From positions 124,001-188,000 of the forward strand of contig CP099432.1 of the NCBI GenBank assembly GCA_024114885.1: DNA of 64,000 bases. The letters run 5' to 3'. The position numbers were made by a program, and so were the translations under genes. The stretch's first letter is position 1. Each line of letters starts with the position of its first letter. The notes under the pieces are model-generated. The model saw only the letters and a list, made by a program, of their open reading frames with translations. It searched no databases and was not told the origin of the DNA. The DNA is from Septoria linicola. Lineage: Eukaryota; Ascomycota; Dothideomycetes; Mycosphaerellales; Mycosphaerellaceae. Positions 32,986-45,908 of this stretch are shown here, piece after piece.

Positions 32986-34445
32986 ATACGCGATAGAGAA
33001 AGAGAACGTCTTTAAATAGTCGTATTAGTAGCTTAGAGCGATATAAAGCGCGTAACTAGTAACGAGTAACTTAAATAGTAAGGAGGGTTAGGCGCGTAAC
33101 TAGTTAAAGAGTTTTCTATTATATTAGTTACTACTTACGTATATAAATAGCTAGGTAGCGTTACTAAGTAGTAACGAAAGATAAGAACCGACCTTAATAG
33201 AAGTAAGGCTCTATAGTAACTAATTAATAGTTAATAAGGAAGAAGAGATCGTTTAGAGTATAAAAGTAGTCTAATTATATACCTTATCGTAGTAGCGTAA
33301 CTTCTATTAGGATTAGAGGTCTATACGCGAGGCTTAGTTACGTAAGTTTTAGTTATCGTTTAAAAAGATAACTAAAAGTTTACTTTACCTTAACGCTTCT
33401 ATAGCTATCGTATACTACTAACGCTACTACTAACTACTATAGTATATATCTTACTATCGCTAACGAGGACTAAGACTTAGATATCGTCGTCGTTATCTCT
33501 ATTAACTTAAAAGAGCCTTATTTTTTATATACTTAGTTAGCTTACTAGATCGCGCTTTCTATATTATAAGAGATCGCTAGTACTATAATTAATAGCTAGA
33601 AAGGAGTAATTAGAGCCGTCGCTACTAAAGATTCAAGCTTCTCTATCTTTATATAGGCTAAAAACCTTAAACCTTAAGAATTCTCTACTAGAAACTAACT
33701 TTTTTAGTAATTTATTTAGTTAGGCGAAAATTAGTAGTAAAAAGGCCTTTAGGATAGAAAACTCTTATCTCTCTTTACTAATTAGTAATAGAAAAGGGCT
33801 CTAGGAAGGTAGATCGTAGTACTAACCTTAGAAATTACTAGTAGAAAAGAGTTTTAGAAGTATAGGTCTAGTTTAGATTTTAAGACCTAGTAGTAGAAAG
33901 TAGCTTAGGATAGCTAACTTTTATAGCGATAGTAGGCTTAGGACTTAGAAAAAGGAGTAGGATAGTAGGTTAGCTAGTAGATATAAAATCTATACTTAAA
34001 AGTTAAGTTTAGGAGAGTAACTAGCTATATAGATACTTATCTTAGCTATAGAAAATAGTATTAGGATAGTTAGGATTAGCTAGATTTCTACTAATCTAGT
34101 AAAAGAGAAGCTTAGGAAGTTTAGATTAGAGCTCGATAGTAGCTCTAGGAATAAGAAAGGCGCTTAGAATAGTTAAGATTTAGCTAGATTTCTATTAGTC
34201 TAGTAAATTATAAGCTTAGGAAGCTCTAATTAGAGCTTAATAGTAGCTTTAGGACTAAAAGAAGCGCTTAGGAAGATATAGACTTAGAAAGATTAGATCT
34301 TTTATAGTAGAGGCTAAGCTTTAGTAGCTAGATCTTAGCTTATATCTCTAATTAAGTATTACTTATCGAATTTCTACTTCTTTAGCTCTACTAGGCTAGC
34401 TTTAGCCTTTAGCTTACTAAGTCTTCTACTCCTTCTTTAAGCTCT
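32986..34445 (-). other. Gypsy-2 pol-ORF3 spacer, copy E
   Basis: This non-coding spacer is collinear with those of copies D and G. A dyad (AGTTATC-N9-GATAACT) is intact at 33351-33373. The imperfect repeat seen at 26050-26290 in copy D recurs near 34060-34260. No gene is seen. Confidence 0.7.
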
Positions 34446-35845
34446 ATTAATAGCTAGCGTATATAACTCTCTCTTTCTTATTAAGTTATTACTAATAGCT
34501 TACTAATAAAGATCTATAGATACTTATACCTAGATAGAAGTCCTAGCTCTATAACCTTCTCTATCGATAGTAGTACTTCTTCTAGTTCTACCTAATCTAG
34601 AACTAGCTTTAGGTTTTCTTATAGAAAGGTATATTTCTTAAAGTCTATCTTCTTATAGATATACTCTTATTTTAAGCTATCTAGTTCCTTAAGCTTATAC
34701 GATATACCTCTCTATAATACTTTAGATACTCTAAAAGAGCCTTCCTACCTAAATATAAGCTTATAGAAGAAGCTAGTTTTTAACTTAGAGTAGTATACTA
34801 ATATAAGATCTCTTTTCTTTAGTATAGTAAGATCTATATAGTAATATTTATCGAATTACGCCTTGTTCTATTCTTAGAGACGCTATTAATATAGTCGTCC
34901 TTCTTCTATAGTCGTTTCTATAGCTTCTAGAGCTTAAGCTCGAATCGTAAGAAGCTCTACTCTAGTCTTAACCTTACTCTAATCTATAATCTAGAAGATA
35001 TAGTATTCTAGCTCGATTAGTAGTACTATATTACGCTTAATTATTACTTTCGATAGCGTTAGGCTAGTAGTAGAGACTATTATCGTTCTCTCTACCTATA
35101 GTACTACTAGAATATAGTCTCTAATCGAATAAAGGCCGCTATTAGAGAGCTTTAAGTAAGTATCTACTATCGTCTTATAGCCGACTTTAATAATAGCGTT
35201 AGATTAAAGATAGTATAGCGAAATATTAATATATTTAATACTATACGATAGTAGTAGCTTTTTTATATTACTAAGGTTAGTCTTATAGTTATCGAGGATA
35301 ACTTCTATAGTAGTACCCTATTAGTAAAAGATTTCTTTCTATATAAACCTTACTATTTATACTAAGAAGATACTCTTCGCTAGGTACTAGAATATATATA
35401 CTTCTAGCTAGCGCGATAGAGATTCGCGTATAACTATTAACGAATAGTTCTTCGAGATATATAAGCTATCGATATACTACTACTAGCCGACTATAACTTA
35501 GAGTAGGATCTATAGTTCTCTAGGTACTTGTCTCCTATACTAAAGACTAGAAATAGTATATTACTAAATAGTAAGTAAGATTTAAGCCTAAACCCTATCC
35601 TACTACTATCGTTTATAGATAAGATTATATATCTATTTAGCGCTATAGTAACCGTTCTTATAATAGTATACTCTAATAATATAAGCTCGTACTTTAAGTT
35701 TATCGATAACTCGCTATAGAGGTCTAGCTACTTATTCTTAGCGCTAGAGCTAGTTATTCTTAATATAAAATAGCTAATACTTCTTTCTTAACTACTTATA
35801 CTCGTTATTAGAAACTCTCTTAGATCTTTATATTCGTATAAGTAT

Positions 35846-36287
35846 TATAACGTAGTAGGCGTCTCTATATCTAGTAGGTAGGCCTATAGCGGCTACTACT
35901 ACCTATACGTATAAGAGCGATTTTCGAGCTTACTATAGAGGTTATAGACGATTATCCTTTATACTACTACTACTAAGGTTAGCGAGGACTACTTAGGTTA
36001 CTACTTAGCGATTATATAATATAGTATTGTTTAATAACTTGTTTTACTTCCTACCTATCCTCTACTAGCGCTACTACTACGCGATCCTAATAGGCTTATA
36101 GCCTATATAGCCTACTATAGCTACTATCGTATATCTCTACGACTACGCGCCGTAGGCACGCCGCTAATCTACCTACTACATCTACTACTAACTACTACGT
36201 AGGGCTATCGCCCGACTCCGGCCCTACGACCTATACGTAGACTTATATACTACTACCTCTAGGTTAGTTATAGGTTTACGTACTATA
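35846..36287 (+). repeat. Gypsy-1 solo LTR inside copy E pol (442 bp)
   Basis: This full-length 442-bp LTR is inverted relative to copies A-C. It is flanked by GTAT at 35842-35845 and at 36288-36291, and the flanks rejoin into the copy D pol sequence. No Gypsy-1 internal sequence is attached, so it fits LTR-LTR recombination after insertion. Confidence 0.92.
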
Positions 36288-36897
36288 GTATAAAAGCGAT
36301 ATTTATTAACTCCTAGGAGTAGATCCTATTAATTATAGGTAGCTCGCTCTAAATTACTTATATAGAGAAAGCGTTAACGTAAAAGATATCGAAGAATTAC
36401 TCGTTAATTATTAGATCTACGTCTTCTTCCTATTCTATAGCTTCTATATCTTTAGGCGTAATAGGCTTCCTCGATAGCGAATCTAGAGCTATATACTTCT
36501 TACTAGGAATATATATAATATTAAAGTCGAAGAGGTAGATCTATACTAACTAGCGCGTTATTACTATATTTAGTAAATTAGAGGTAGCTTTATTAAGCTA
36601 GTAAACGAGAGTATTTATATTAATCTCTAGTTAGAAGTATACTCTAAATAGCTATAGTTTCAGCTTCTTTAATACCTTTAGTATACTAAGGTATTTACGT
36701 TTTCTAGTATTATACTTAACTTCTACTAGATTAAATAGGCTAGACTTATACTAAACTAGATAGTAAAGGAGTAGCTCGTCTCGATTATATTAGGAAAGCG
36801 TATACCTCTAACCTTTACTACTCGAATATACGCCTATAATAATAAGTCCTACTCTTTCTCTATAGTTAAGAGTAACTAGAGCTAGGGCTAAAACTAG

Positions 36898-37445
36898 TAT
36901 CTTTAAGACGATATCTTTAGCTAGTTAGTATTTAGTAGTCTATTAAAACTTAGTATCCTTCTATTAGAGTTTAAATAGTAGAGTAAGGATAATTATAAAG
37001 TCCTTAACCTAGATATAGTAGTACGTAACTACTCCGAGGAAGGTTCGAATATCCTTCTAGTTTTCTAGATTTAGCTATTTCTTAATCTTCGCTACTCTTA
37101 CGAAGTCTAGATAGTAGCTATTAATACTAGTAAGGTAACTAACGATTACTAATTATTCGTTATAGAGCTAGGGTACCTAAGACGATATCTTTAGCTAGTT
37201 AGTACTTAGTAGTCTATTAAAACTTAGTATCCTTCTATAAGAGTTTAAATAGTAGAGTAAGGATAATCGTAAAACCTTTAACCTAGATATAGTAGTACGT
37301 AACTACGCCGAGGAAGGTTCGAATATCCTTCTAATTCTCTAGGTTCGGCTATTTCTTAATCTTCGCTACTCTCGCGAAGTCTAGATAGTAGCTATTAATA
37401 CTAGTAAGGTAACTAACGATTACTAACTATTTATAATAGAGCTAT
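36898..37445. repeat. 274-bp tandem duplication in copy E pol
   Basis: Two adjacent copies of about 274 bp; GACGATATC occurs at 36907 and 37181. The junction lies near a GAGCTAGGG repeat (36879 and 37165). Copies D, F and H do not show it in the regions they cover. Confidence 0.8.
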
Positions 37446-38068
37446 AGCTTATTAAAAGCTATAGTTATATTAGCTCGTTCTATATTATAGAGAACGTCGT
37501 CTATAGCTATAATATATTCGATAACGTAATAGTAGAGGCTAGGTTTAACCTCTTTACTATTATACTTCGTCTTAGGCTCTTTAATACTAATATTATTAAG
37601 GAATAGCTATACCTTATACGAGATATACTCTATAAGTACCTAATTAATAATATAAACGAACTAGGTAATAGAATTCGTAGCTCCTTATAGTAACGTTGTC
37701 TACTATAATAGGCCTAGTAGTAAGTCGAAGCCTATAAGGTCTCTATATAATTTATTAAGCGAGATTTAGTTATATCTAGAGAAGATATTAACTAACGAGG
37801 CTAGTATATAACTAGTAAAGTCCTCTAAGAAACCCTTAGCGTCGAGTAGTAAGTTCGAATCTCTTATAGTAACTTAATTAAACTTCTAAGCTATATTAAT
37901 TAACTAATACTTCTTTAGCTTACCTACCTCTATCTTCTTACTAATAAGGAAGTATAGTTTTCGATAGGTACTATAGTATAGCTTAAGAGTTCTAGCTTAG
38001 ATTCGTTATCTTAGTATGTCTTTATAATATATCGTAGAGATAGGTTTAGCTTAAAGCCTAGATACTAC

Positions 38069-38347
38069 TAGTAAGGTAAAGGCCTACCTATATACTATAC
38101 TTAGTAGCTTTAGTATAAAAGCAAGGTAGTAGCTCGTTTCTAAGATAGTAATATTCACTCTACTTGATTAATTTAATATCCTATAGTCCTAGTATAGGCT
38201 CTTAGTCCTAGGACTACTAGTTTAAGCTCGTTACTACCATTTAACCTACGTATTATAAGACTATTACTCTCTAAATAGGTCTTGTTCTATAATAGCTACT
38301 CTTATATCTATCTAGAAGGTTAGTATTAGGATAGTTATTATCTATTA
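38069..38347 (+). repeat. Gypsy-2 5' LTR, copy F (279 bp)
   Basis: Same ends and length as the other Gypsy-2 LTRs. The preceding four bases are CTAC. The partner LTR is not in the window. Confidence 0.92.
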
Positions 38348-38350
38348 ATA

Positions 38351-38367
38351 GAGCCGAAGGTAGAGCT
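38351..38367 (+). other. candidate primer-binding site, copy F
   Basis: GAGCCGAAGGTAGAGCT lies three bases inside the LTR, as in copy D. Confidence 0.55.
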
Positions 38368-38773
38368 ATCTCTTCTCTCTTATACTAGGACTAGAAGCGT
38401 AGAGAGTAGAAGATAGCCTTAAAGTAAGAACTAATATACTATAAATATTAATAAGAGGCCTAAAGAAGCCTATATAAGAGGCGACTTAAAGGGCTATAAT
38501 AACGTAGAAGCCTCTAGAATATAGATAGTACTCTAACTTAGAAAAGTTATAAACCTCTAGTATCTCTTAGTATAGATCTATTTAGTAATTATCGTATAGA
38601 TAATAAGGCGACTTACTATATTAGAGATTTACTTAAGGTCTCTATATCTATAATAGTTTTCGATTAGACCCTAGTTTAGCGTGAAAACGCTCTCGTTTAG
38701 ATAGCGTAGAGGCTATAGGATAGGCTAGACCTGTCTAGGTAATCTCGTATCCTCTAGTATATAGAACGCTCGG

Positions 38774-38815
38774 AATAAGCTCTAGTATAGCGTTAATAAG
38801 CTCTAGTATAGCGTT
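38774..38815 (+). repeat. 21-bp tandem duplication in copy F leader
   Basis: The 21-bp unit AATAAGCTCTAGTATAGCGTT occurs at 38774-38794 and again at 38795-38815. Copies D and H have a single unit here. Confidence 0.85.
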
Positions 38816-39082
38816 AGACGCTAATCGTTTAGCTAAGGGCACTAATTACGTCTAAGGCCCTAGACCTAGTATATAGTATAAGCTAACGTAATATTATACT
38901 ACTATAGTTATATAATAGATTACCTAAATAAGTAAGATAGACGCGCCTCGCTATAAATAGTCGAACTATACGATACGATATACCTTACTTATTAGGTACA
39001 ATTAATATAGCTCTAGTATTATAAGAAAAGTATAACGTTTACTTTCTAATAGCTAATAAAATTTTAGACTCTTGTTTTTTTT

Positions 39083-39105
39083 AGTTATCGTTTTAAATAA
39101 TAACT
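39083..39105. promoter_or_regulatory. dyad site in the leader, copy F
   Basis: AGTTATC, nine bases, AATAACT, equivalent to 18748-18770 in copy D. Confidence 0.58.
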
Positions 39106-39309
39106 AAAATTTTATTTTAAAAACGTAATTAAGGAGAGTATAATATACTCTTAGAATACCTTTGAACGAGCTCTATAAGTGAATTAGTATCTACTAGCCG
39201 GCCTATATTACTAGATAGTAGCTTATCTAATTAGCTTAATAAGTAAATTCGAAGATCTCTAGTAAAGCTACTATCTACTTTTACTTTATTCTCTCTACTA
39301 GATAACGAT

Positions 39310-42300
39310 ATGTCTATAGAAGCTAAGGACTAAGGAGGTACTAACCTTAACCCTAACGCTAATACTTTTTAAAGACCGAACTTAGAAGGTAGATTATCTA
39401 TAGCGTAGTTCTAGCTACTTATAGAGACTATCTATATAACCTAGAGCTAGTAGGTAATTATCGCTTAGGTTTCGCTACTACCTAGCTCGGACTAGAATCT
39501 CTTCTTTAATAGAGAGAACGTAACCGAGTATATTAAGCGTTTTAAAGTACTATATAGGAACTACGCTATTCTACTTATTAATAATAATAAATAGCTTTAT
39601 AAGAAGTTACTTACTTAGGTTACGGTTATCTAACGTAGACGATACTAGCGCCTTAATAGTTTCTATAATCGAAACTATACTAAGTTTAAGGAGTTAATTA
39701 TTAAAGAATACTAAAAGTACGATAATATATATATACTCGGAAACTACTACTATATAGAGAACCTTTATAAGGTCGACTATAGCGAGGATAATAATCTCTT
39801 AGAATACTTTAGGTAGTTTATACTCTACTCTAATACTATACCTACTTCGTATATAGACGAACGTTCTCGTATTCTTCTATTCGTACGAGGCCTTCTATTT
39901 CGCTTTAGTAAGAGACTCTAGGCCTATCTTAGGTTAGATCTTAATAATAAGGACTTAGATTATAGTAAACTCTTAAAGATAGCCTAGCGTTAGATTAATA
40001 GTAATAAGGACTTTAAAATAGAAGTATATAACGAAGGTAGTAGAGACGTCTAGTAGTTATACGAAGTAGTAAAGAAGTCCGCTCTAAGACTAAACTCTAA
40101 GTTCAATACTAGAGAAATAGTAGTCTCTAAAGGCTATAAACTAGTAAGCGTCGATAATATTACTACTAGGATATAAGACCTTGTAATTACTACGATTCGT
40201 TAGCTCGAAGAAGAAGGTCTATAGCTACTACGCTCGTCGATAGGATAGTAGGCGAAGTCTTACGCTTACGACTATCTATATATTCTAAGGCCTACTTATA
40301 GCTAGGAGATTTCGATTAATTTAGCTACGATAGATAACGGGTTAATAATTAAGGCCTACGTAGCGATCGCTCTAAAGATTTTAGGCTATTAGATATATAG
40401 GCTCGAAGGCTATATAGCCGTAAACTACGAGTACCTAAAGTAGTTTAAGACTAAGAGCTTAATATATAGAGACCTAAAGACTAGTATTATATACTATAGA
40501 ACGCCTCGTCTAGGTATAGAAAAGATACGATACTACTAGGATAAGGAACTACTAAAGCTATTCGTATTAATAGAAGTATTAGAGTAGCGCTATAGAAGGA
40601 TCTACCTTAAAGATATAAGTAGTTTATTAACGCTAAGAGTAAGCTAGTAGAGGATAGCGAACAAGGTAGCTAGCTACGACGGTCCTATTAATATCGACTA
40701 AGTCGCTTCTATTACGTAGGAGGATTAGGACGATCTAATTAGCGCCTACGTAGCTAGAGATAGCGTAAAGACAAAGTAGAACCTAAATCCTTCTCGTCTA
40801 GTTAGAGGATAGCTAATAGAAATATAGAAGTAGATTACGACTTAGGCTATAGCTATAAGAACCTACGCTTATCGTTACTCTTATATTAAAGAGGTTAAAG
40901 ATAAAAACTAGCTAGCTTCTTACCTTATAGATATAGGAGAGTTAGAGGATTCTTAAACTTAGAGGCGTAATAATAATAAGGTCGAGGATAAGTAGATATA
41001 CGACTACCTAAATAGTCTACTAGTTCTAGTCGCTTCTACGTATACTTAAAAGCGAAAGAAGGTAAAAGAGCCTCTAAAGACTAAGTATATAGATAACTAC
41101 CTTCGAGCTATATACGCTAATAATAACGCTAACGTCTTCTAGATAGATAAAATACTCGAATCTAAGATCTAGTTAAGCTTAGTAGAGATTATTCTCTATA
41201 GCGAGCGAGCGTCGTATTCTTTATAGGATCGTATTCTAAATAATATAGATCTACGTAAGAAGCTTAATAAGCTCTATATAAAGAAACGTGCGAATAGAGG
41301 TAGTAGAGCTAAGATTAGCGTATATTCCTTACTATCTAAAGCCTTTAGCGAGTAGGTAGAGAAGGAGCTAATAAAAGCTATTTTAGCGACTAATATTAAG
41401 GCCTTCTAGGCTACTACTATAGCGATTAATATAGTAAAGCCTAGGCCCGCTTCTAAGCTTTACGAGTAGATAGATAATATTCTTCTATTATTTAATAATA
41501 TCTATTAAATTATTCTAAGTATCTACGTACCTATAAAGTATAGACCTTAGATAATAGCTTATAAGTCTTTAATCGATAAGAGAGCTAAGTTAATAATTAT
41601 ACTAATCGAATACGTTCGAAAGCTTCAAGTTAGTATAATCTCTCTTAGTAATATTACTATAGAAGGAGTTAGGAGTAAGGTTACTTTTATTAGATACTAC
41701 CTAGAGATATTAATCGATACCTTTAGCATAAGAGTTACTATACTATTTCTAGTCTTACTAGCGAACGGCCTAATCTTACTTAGCTAGCTATAGGCGTAGT
41801 AGGTACGCCTAGCTTCTAAGAACTATAATAATAGCTCGTAGAAGAGCTTAATTAGTACTCTAGATAGCTATATTATTATATTTACTAGCTTTAATAGCTA
41901 TAGTAATATACGTACTATAGAATAAGTTCTAGGAAAAGCTAGAGTACTAAGGAACTAGCTCTAGTCGATAGTACGAGTTTAGTAGAGGCTCTAATATATA
42001 TATCGCGTCTAGATTTAGTAGAAGTCGGTATCTAAACTCTAACTTTTAGTAATTACTAGCTAAAGGATATAGGGTATACTATCGAGGACTATAGATTATA
42101 TATTAGCGAGGAGTAGAGAGAGGGATTATAAGCTTTTTAAGCTTCTACTACGCTTTTCGTATAAGGTTTAGTAGTTAGAGGTAAAAACTCTACTTAGAGA
42201 GGTTAGCTAGTAGAACGTTCTATAGTTACCTTTTTAAACGATAAGTACGTTATACCTCCTATACTATACTTTAAACTATACTAGTAGTATAGATAGATAA

Positions 42301-42670
42301 GCGATTAGTACTAGTGTTCGTTTATAGTTACTAATAGCTCTAAGCTTCTAGAGAATTAAGTCTTTAACTATCTTATATAGTAGTTATCGTATATAAAAGT
42401 AATTTACTTTAGGGATTATTTTATAGTAAACTTAATTAGATAAAGTACCTCTCTACGATAGTAGCTCGAGCTATTAAGACGGGTTAATTATAGCTAGACT
42501 CGAATATAGTATAACTATCTCGTAGTAGCGGCTATCGAAGGTAATATCGCTAAATTTCACTAAAATAGTCGACTTAAGAAGCTTCTACTAGCTACTAGCG
42601 AAGCTAAGCTAGCTTATACTAGCGAGCGAGACTTATACTAGAGTATTAGGTATAGTTTTAAAGATACTAT
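39310..42670 (+). pseudogene. gag: Gypsy-2 gag and 5' pol remnant, copy F
   Basis: The gag start ATG at 39310-39312 survives in this copy and sets the Gag start for the family (MSIEAKDQGG). The capsid region, with its F-x-x-Y and R-Y-x-x-L type helices, follows over about 39500-40150. The remnant continues toward the protease region and is cut at 42670 by the insertion of Gypsy-1 copy B. Many stops are present. Confidence 0.85.
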
Positions 42671-43112
42671 TATAGTACGTAAACCTATAACTAACCTAGG
42701 AGTAGTAGTATATAAGTCTATACGTAGGTCGTAGAGCTAGAGTTAGGTAATAGCTCTACGTAGTAGTTAGTAGTAGGTGTAGTAGATAGATTAGCGGCGT
42801 ACCTACGGCGCGTAGTCGTAGAGGTATACGTCGGTAGCTATAGTAGGCCGTATAGGCTATAAGCCTATTAGAATCGCGTAGTAGCGGCGCTAGTAGAAGA
42901 TAGATAGGAAGTAGAACAAGTTATTAAACAATACTACATTATATGATTCCTAAGTAGTAACCTAAGTAGTCCTCTCTAACCTTAGTAGTAGTAGTATAAA
43001 GGATAATTATCTATAACCTCTATAGTAAGCTCGAAAATCGCTCTTATACGTATAGGTAGTAGTAGCTACTATAGGCCTATCTACTAGGTATAGAGACGCC
43101 TACTACGTTATA
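42671..43112 (-). repeat. Gypsy-1 3' LTR, copy B (442 bp)
   Basis: This is a full 442-bp LTR. The next bases, 43113-43124, are a pyrimidine run on the plus strand, i.e. the polypurine tract AGAGAGAAGGA on the element strand. Confidence 0.92.
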
Positions 43113-43115
43113 TCC

Positions 43116-45908
43116 TTCTCTCTATAGAAGTCTTACTAGAGATATTAAAAACAATAGTATAGAGTATTATAGAAACAAGTTATCGTCTCTCTTAAACTTC
43201 TCTCTATACCTTCGTATCCTTATACCTTACTAGTCCTCGTACTACTCTATTAGGCCTCTAGGGGCTAGACGGAATCTACGCCTAGCCGCCTAGTTATTAT
43301 CGGCCTACTCGAAGAGCTCTCCTATATTAGTAGTAGTAGAGAAGTCGGCTACTAGTCGCTTTATAAAATCCTTATTATTAGCGTAGAAACTAGTCTCTAG
43401 GAATATCGTAGTCTCTAGATCTTTAATATAGGCTATAAGGATACGATAGTTACTTAGCGTAGACTTGTAGTAGGCCTCTAAACGGGTATAGAATACGTCA
43501 GTAGAGTAGGTAATCTAGCCTATAGTATCGAAGACTACTATAGGATCGTTCTAGCGTCGTATACCTACGAGAGCCTAACTAAGATATATAGCTAGTATTA
43601 ACTTATCTAAAGTAGGGAAGTAGTAGGGGATTACTCTATAGTAGTTAGAGTAACTAGATAGTAAGATATATCTAGGTATAAGGTCGTAGTAAGCGTCTCG
43701 TAGCTAGGAGTACGTACTAGAAGCTTCTCTAATCTCGAGGCGGTTAGTATCTAGGTATATCTTATAAAACTAAGATAGGATAGTTATCTACTTATCGACC
43801 TTATTTTCCTTAGAACTATATAGTAGTATAGGAGACGACACTCTAGCCTCTCTCTACTTTACCGGTACTATAGACTATCCTCTAGTATATTCCTAGGTAG
43901 GACTTAGTAGGTTAATATCTTCCTTCTATACGTACTACTCTCTAATATCCTCTATAAAGCTCCTACTAAGTAATCCTCTATCTCCTAGTCTCTCTATCTA
44001 TACTATAAAAACTCGTTAGTAGTATAGACCTTTAACTAATTTAGTATAATTAGTATAGGTCTTATTTATAAAAGAAACTATACTCTAAACTTACGATATA
44101 CTATAGCCTCTAGCTATATCTATAATACTAAGGTCGATATACTAGAAACTCTTATAAGACTAATCGGACCTACTCTTTATTAGTAGGTAGGTATACTTAG
44201 TATAGTACGAGTAGGAAACTAGGTTCGTAGCGTAATCTAGTTAGTAGTAGATATATATTATCTAGTATAGAGGGTCCTAGCGAATTAAATACTAAATACT
44301 ACTATAGAACATGTTCCTATACTAGCTTATATTACGATTACTACTAATCTCACGTAGATACTAGTCGTATATAGCAAACTCCTTACTAATTAGGTCCTTA
44401 ACTAGCTCTAACTAACTAAATAGGTCGTACGTAACCGTACCTTCTCTAAAGTATACCTCTAGTACTAGCTTTAGTAGCTTACTCTTATCTATAATATAGG
44501 TAACTAGATTAGTATAGGTGAAGTGTCTAGGTAGGTTATTATATCTCGTTTCTTTAGTAGCTAAGTAACGTAGGGTACTTAGAGTATCGCTAGAGTAGGC
44601 TACTTAGCGTTACGCTAAAAACTAATTTAGGTACTCTACTTAGAGTTTAACTAAATCCTAGATACGTACGTAGAGTCTAAATCTCTAAAATAGCGTCGGT
44701 TAGTCGACCTTACTATTCTTAAGGCCGAACGCTCCTCTAGTAGTATTTCGTAGGTACTAGAAGTAGAGACTATACTTGTTTAGGTTAACTTCCTTTAAAC
44801 TATACTCTTTAACCTTTAAGGCGATAAGCGCTTCGAAGACCTATATCTTTAAGCTCTAGGTATTAATAGTAGTATAGAGTAGTTAGTTTTACCTAATATC
44901 GTAGTAGTTATAGAGGTAAGGAGTACTACTAAGTAGGGAAGATAGGCCTAGGTCGCTAACCTTACTTAGGCGCGAGTTAACGCTAGAGGTTTAGTAGCTT
45001 CTAATAGATATAGGAGTAGACGCGCTACTTCCTATAGTTAAGTAGCGCTAATTTCTAGTTAGGCCTCTAGGGCCGGATAAGCCTATAAGAGTAGTAGTAG
45101 CTTTCTTAGCGTCTTCTTAGATCTTAGTAGCTACTCTCGTAACTCGAGGTAATACTACTACTAAAGAAGAGGCTCTCTCTCTACCTAAGAGCCTATCTAT
45201 AGCTAGTAGAGGTATCTCGACAAGCTAGATAATCCTATCCTTGAACTATAGATTACGCTCCTTTATTAACTACTTTACCTTATTACCTAAGATATTAATC
45301 TACTAAACCTTCTCGCGTCCTTCTACGCTCTTTAGCTTAACGAAATCTAAGTCGATAGAGTAGTATTCCTTTAAGCGATTATTAGCTAGGTTAAAGAGGC
45401 GCTAAAGGATAGCCTTAGCGAGTAGGTACGTAGTAGTATCTACGTTAAGCTTGTTTATAGTAGCGCTACCTATATAGGCTAAGAAGTTCTTTACTAGCTT
45501 TAGGTAATTCTCGAGATAGAGACGAATAGTTTTACTATTTCTATATCTTACTCTCTACTCTATCTTAATACGAGCGAAGGCGTAGTTAATTACCTATTAA
45601 TCCTTTACTCTCTACTATATAGCGTTCTTAAAACTTAGGTTTGCCTATTTTAACTCCTTATCTAAAGACTTCTTATTAATCTTCTTAATTTTCTTCTAAA
45701 GTAGGCGTACTATATTATAAAGCCTAGAGAAGACTCGGTCGTAGTAATTAATAATCTCTATCGCTACTATATACCTCTCTACGTTATCTTTAATTATAGC
45801 TATACTAGCGATAATATCCTTAGTTCGTATAGTATTCTAGATAATATTTCTTGTCTAGATAGAGAGGCCGTTTAGGCTATTTAGGTTAACGTTACCTAGT
45901 ACCGATAT
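43116..45908 (-). pseudogene. Gypsy-1 ORF3 remnant, copy B
   Basis: This is the full-length ORF3 remnant of about 930 codons. Its start codon is ATA (45908-45906) where copies A and C have ATG. The frame runs essentially to the polypurine tract. The C-terminal part reads as charged helices (for example RRFRLASRGLI). Stops are frequent. Function unknown. Confidence 0.75.

Larger units (their letters stand above)
16213..38068 (-). mobile_element. Gypsy-2 copy E, older minus-strand element split by copy D
   Basis: Copy E is present in two parts, 16213-17756 and 30926-38068 (the second ATAG repeat is at 30922-30925). The first part holds the 3' LTR and the C-terminal part of ORF3. The second continues ORF3 from the same point, then the spacer, pol tail, integrase, RNase H and RT. 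The pieces join at CTATATAG/CTTCGAG, and copy G shows the uninterrupted target around 12045-12060. Copy E also hosts a Gypsy-1 solo LTR at 35846-36287. It ends in the RT region at 38068, where copy F begins, so its gag and 5' LTR are absent. Confidence 0.9.
34446..38068 (-). pseudogene. pol: Gypsy-2 pol remnant, copy E (integrase, RNase H, part of RT)
   Basis: On the minus strand this runs from the pol tail (about 34500-34720) through integrase, RNase H and RT, corresponding to 22970-25900 of copy D. A Gypsy-1 solo LTR is inserted at 35846-36287. A 274-bp tandem duplication lies at about 36898-37445. The remnant ends at 38068 where the copy F LTR starts. Stops occur throughout. Confidence 0.85.
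38069..42670 (+). mobile_element. Gypsy-2 copy F, 5' part (plus strand)
   Basis: This holds a 5' LTR, leader, gag and the start of pol, collinear with copy D up to about 22336. It starts where copy E breaks off and is itself cut by the Gypsy-1 copy B LTR at 42671. No right-hand remainder is found in the window. Confidence 0.9.
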
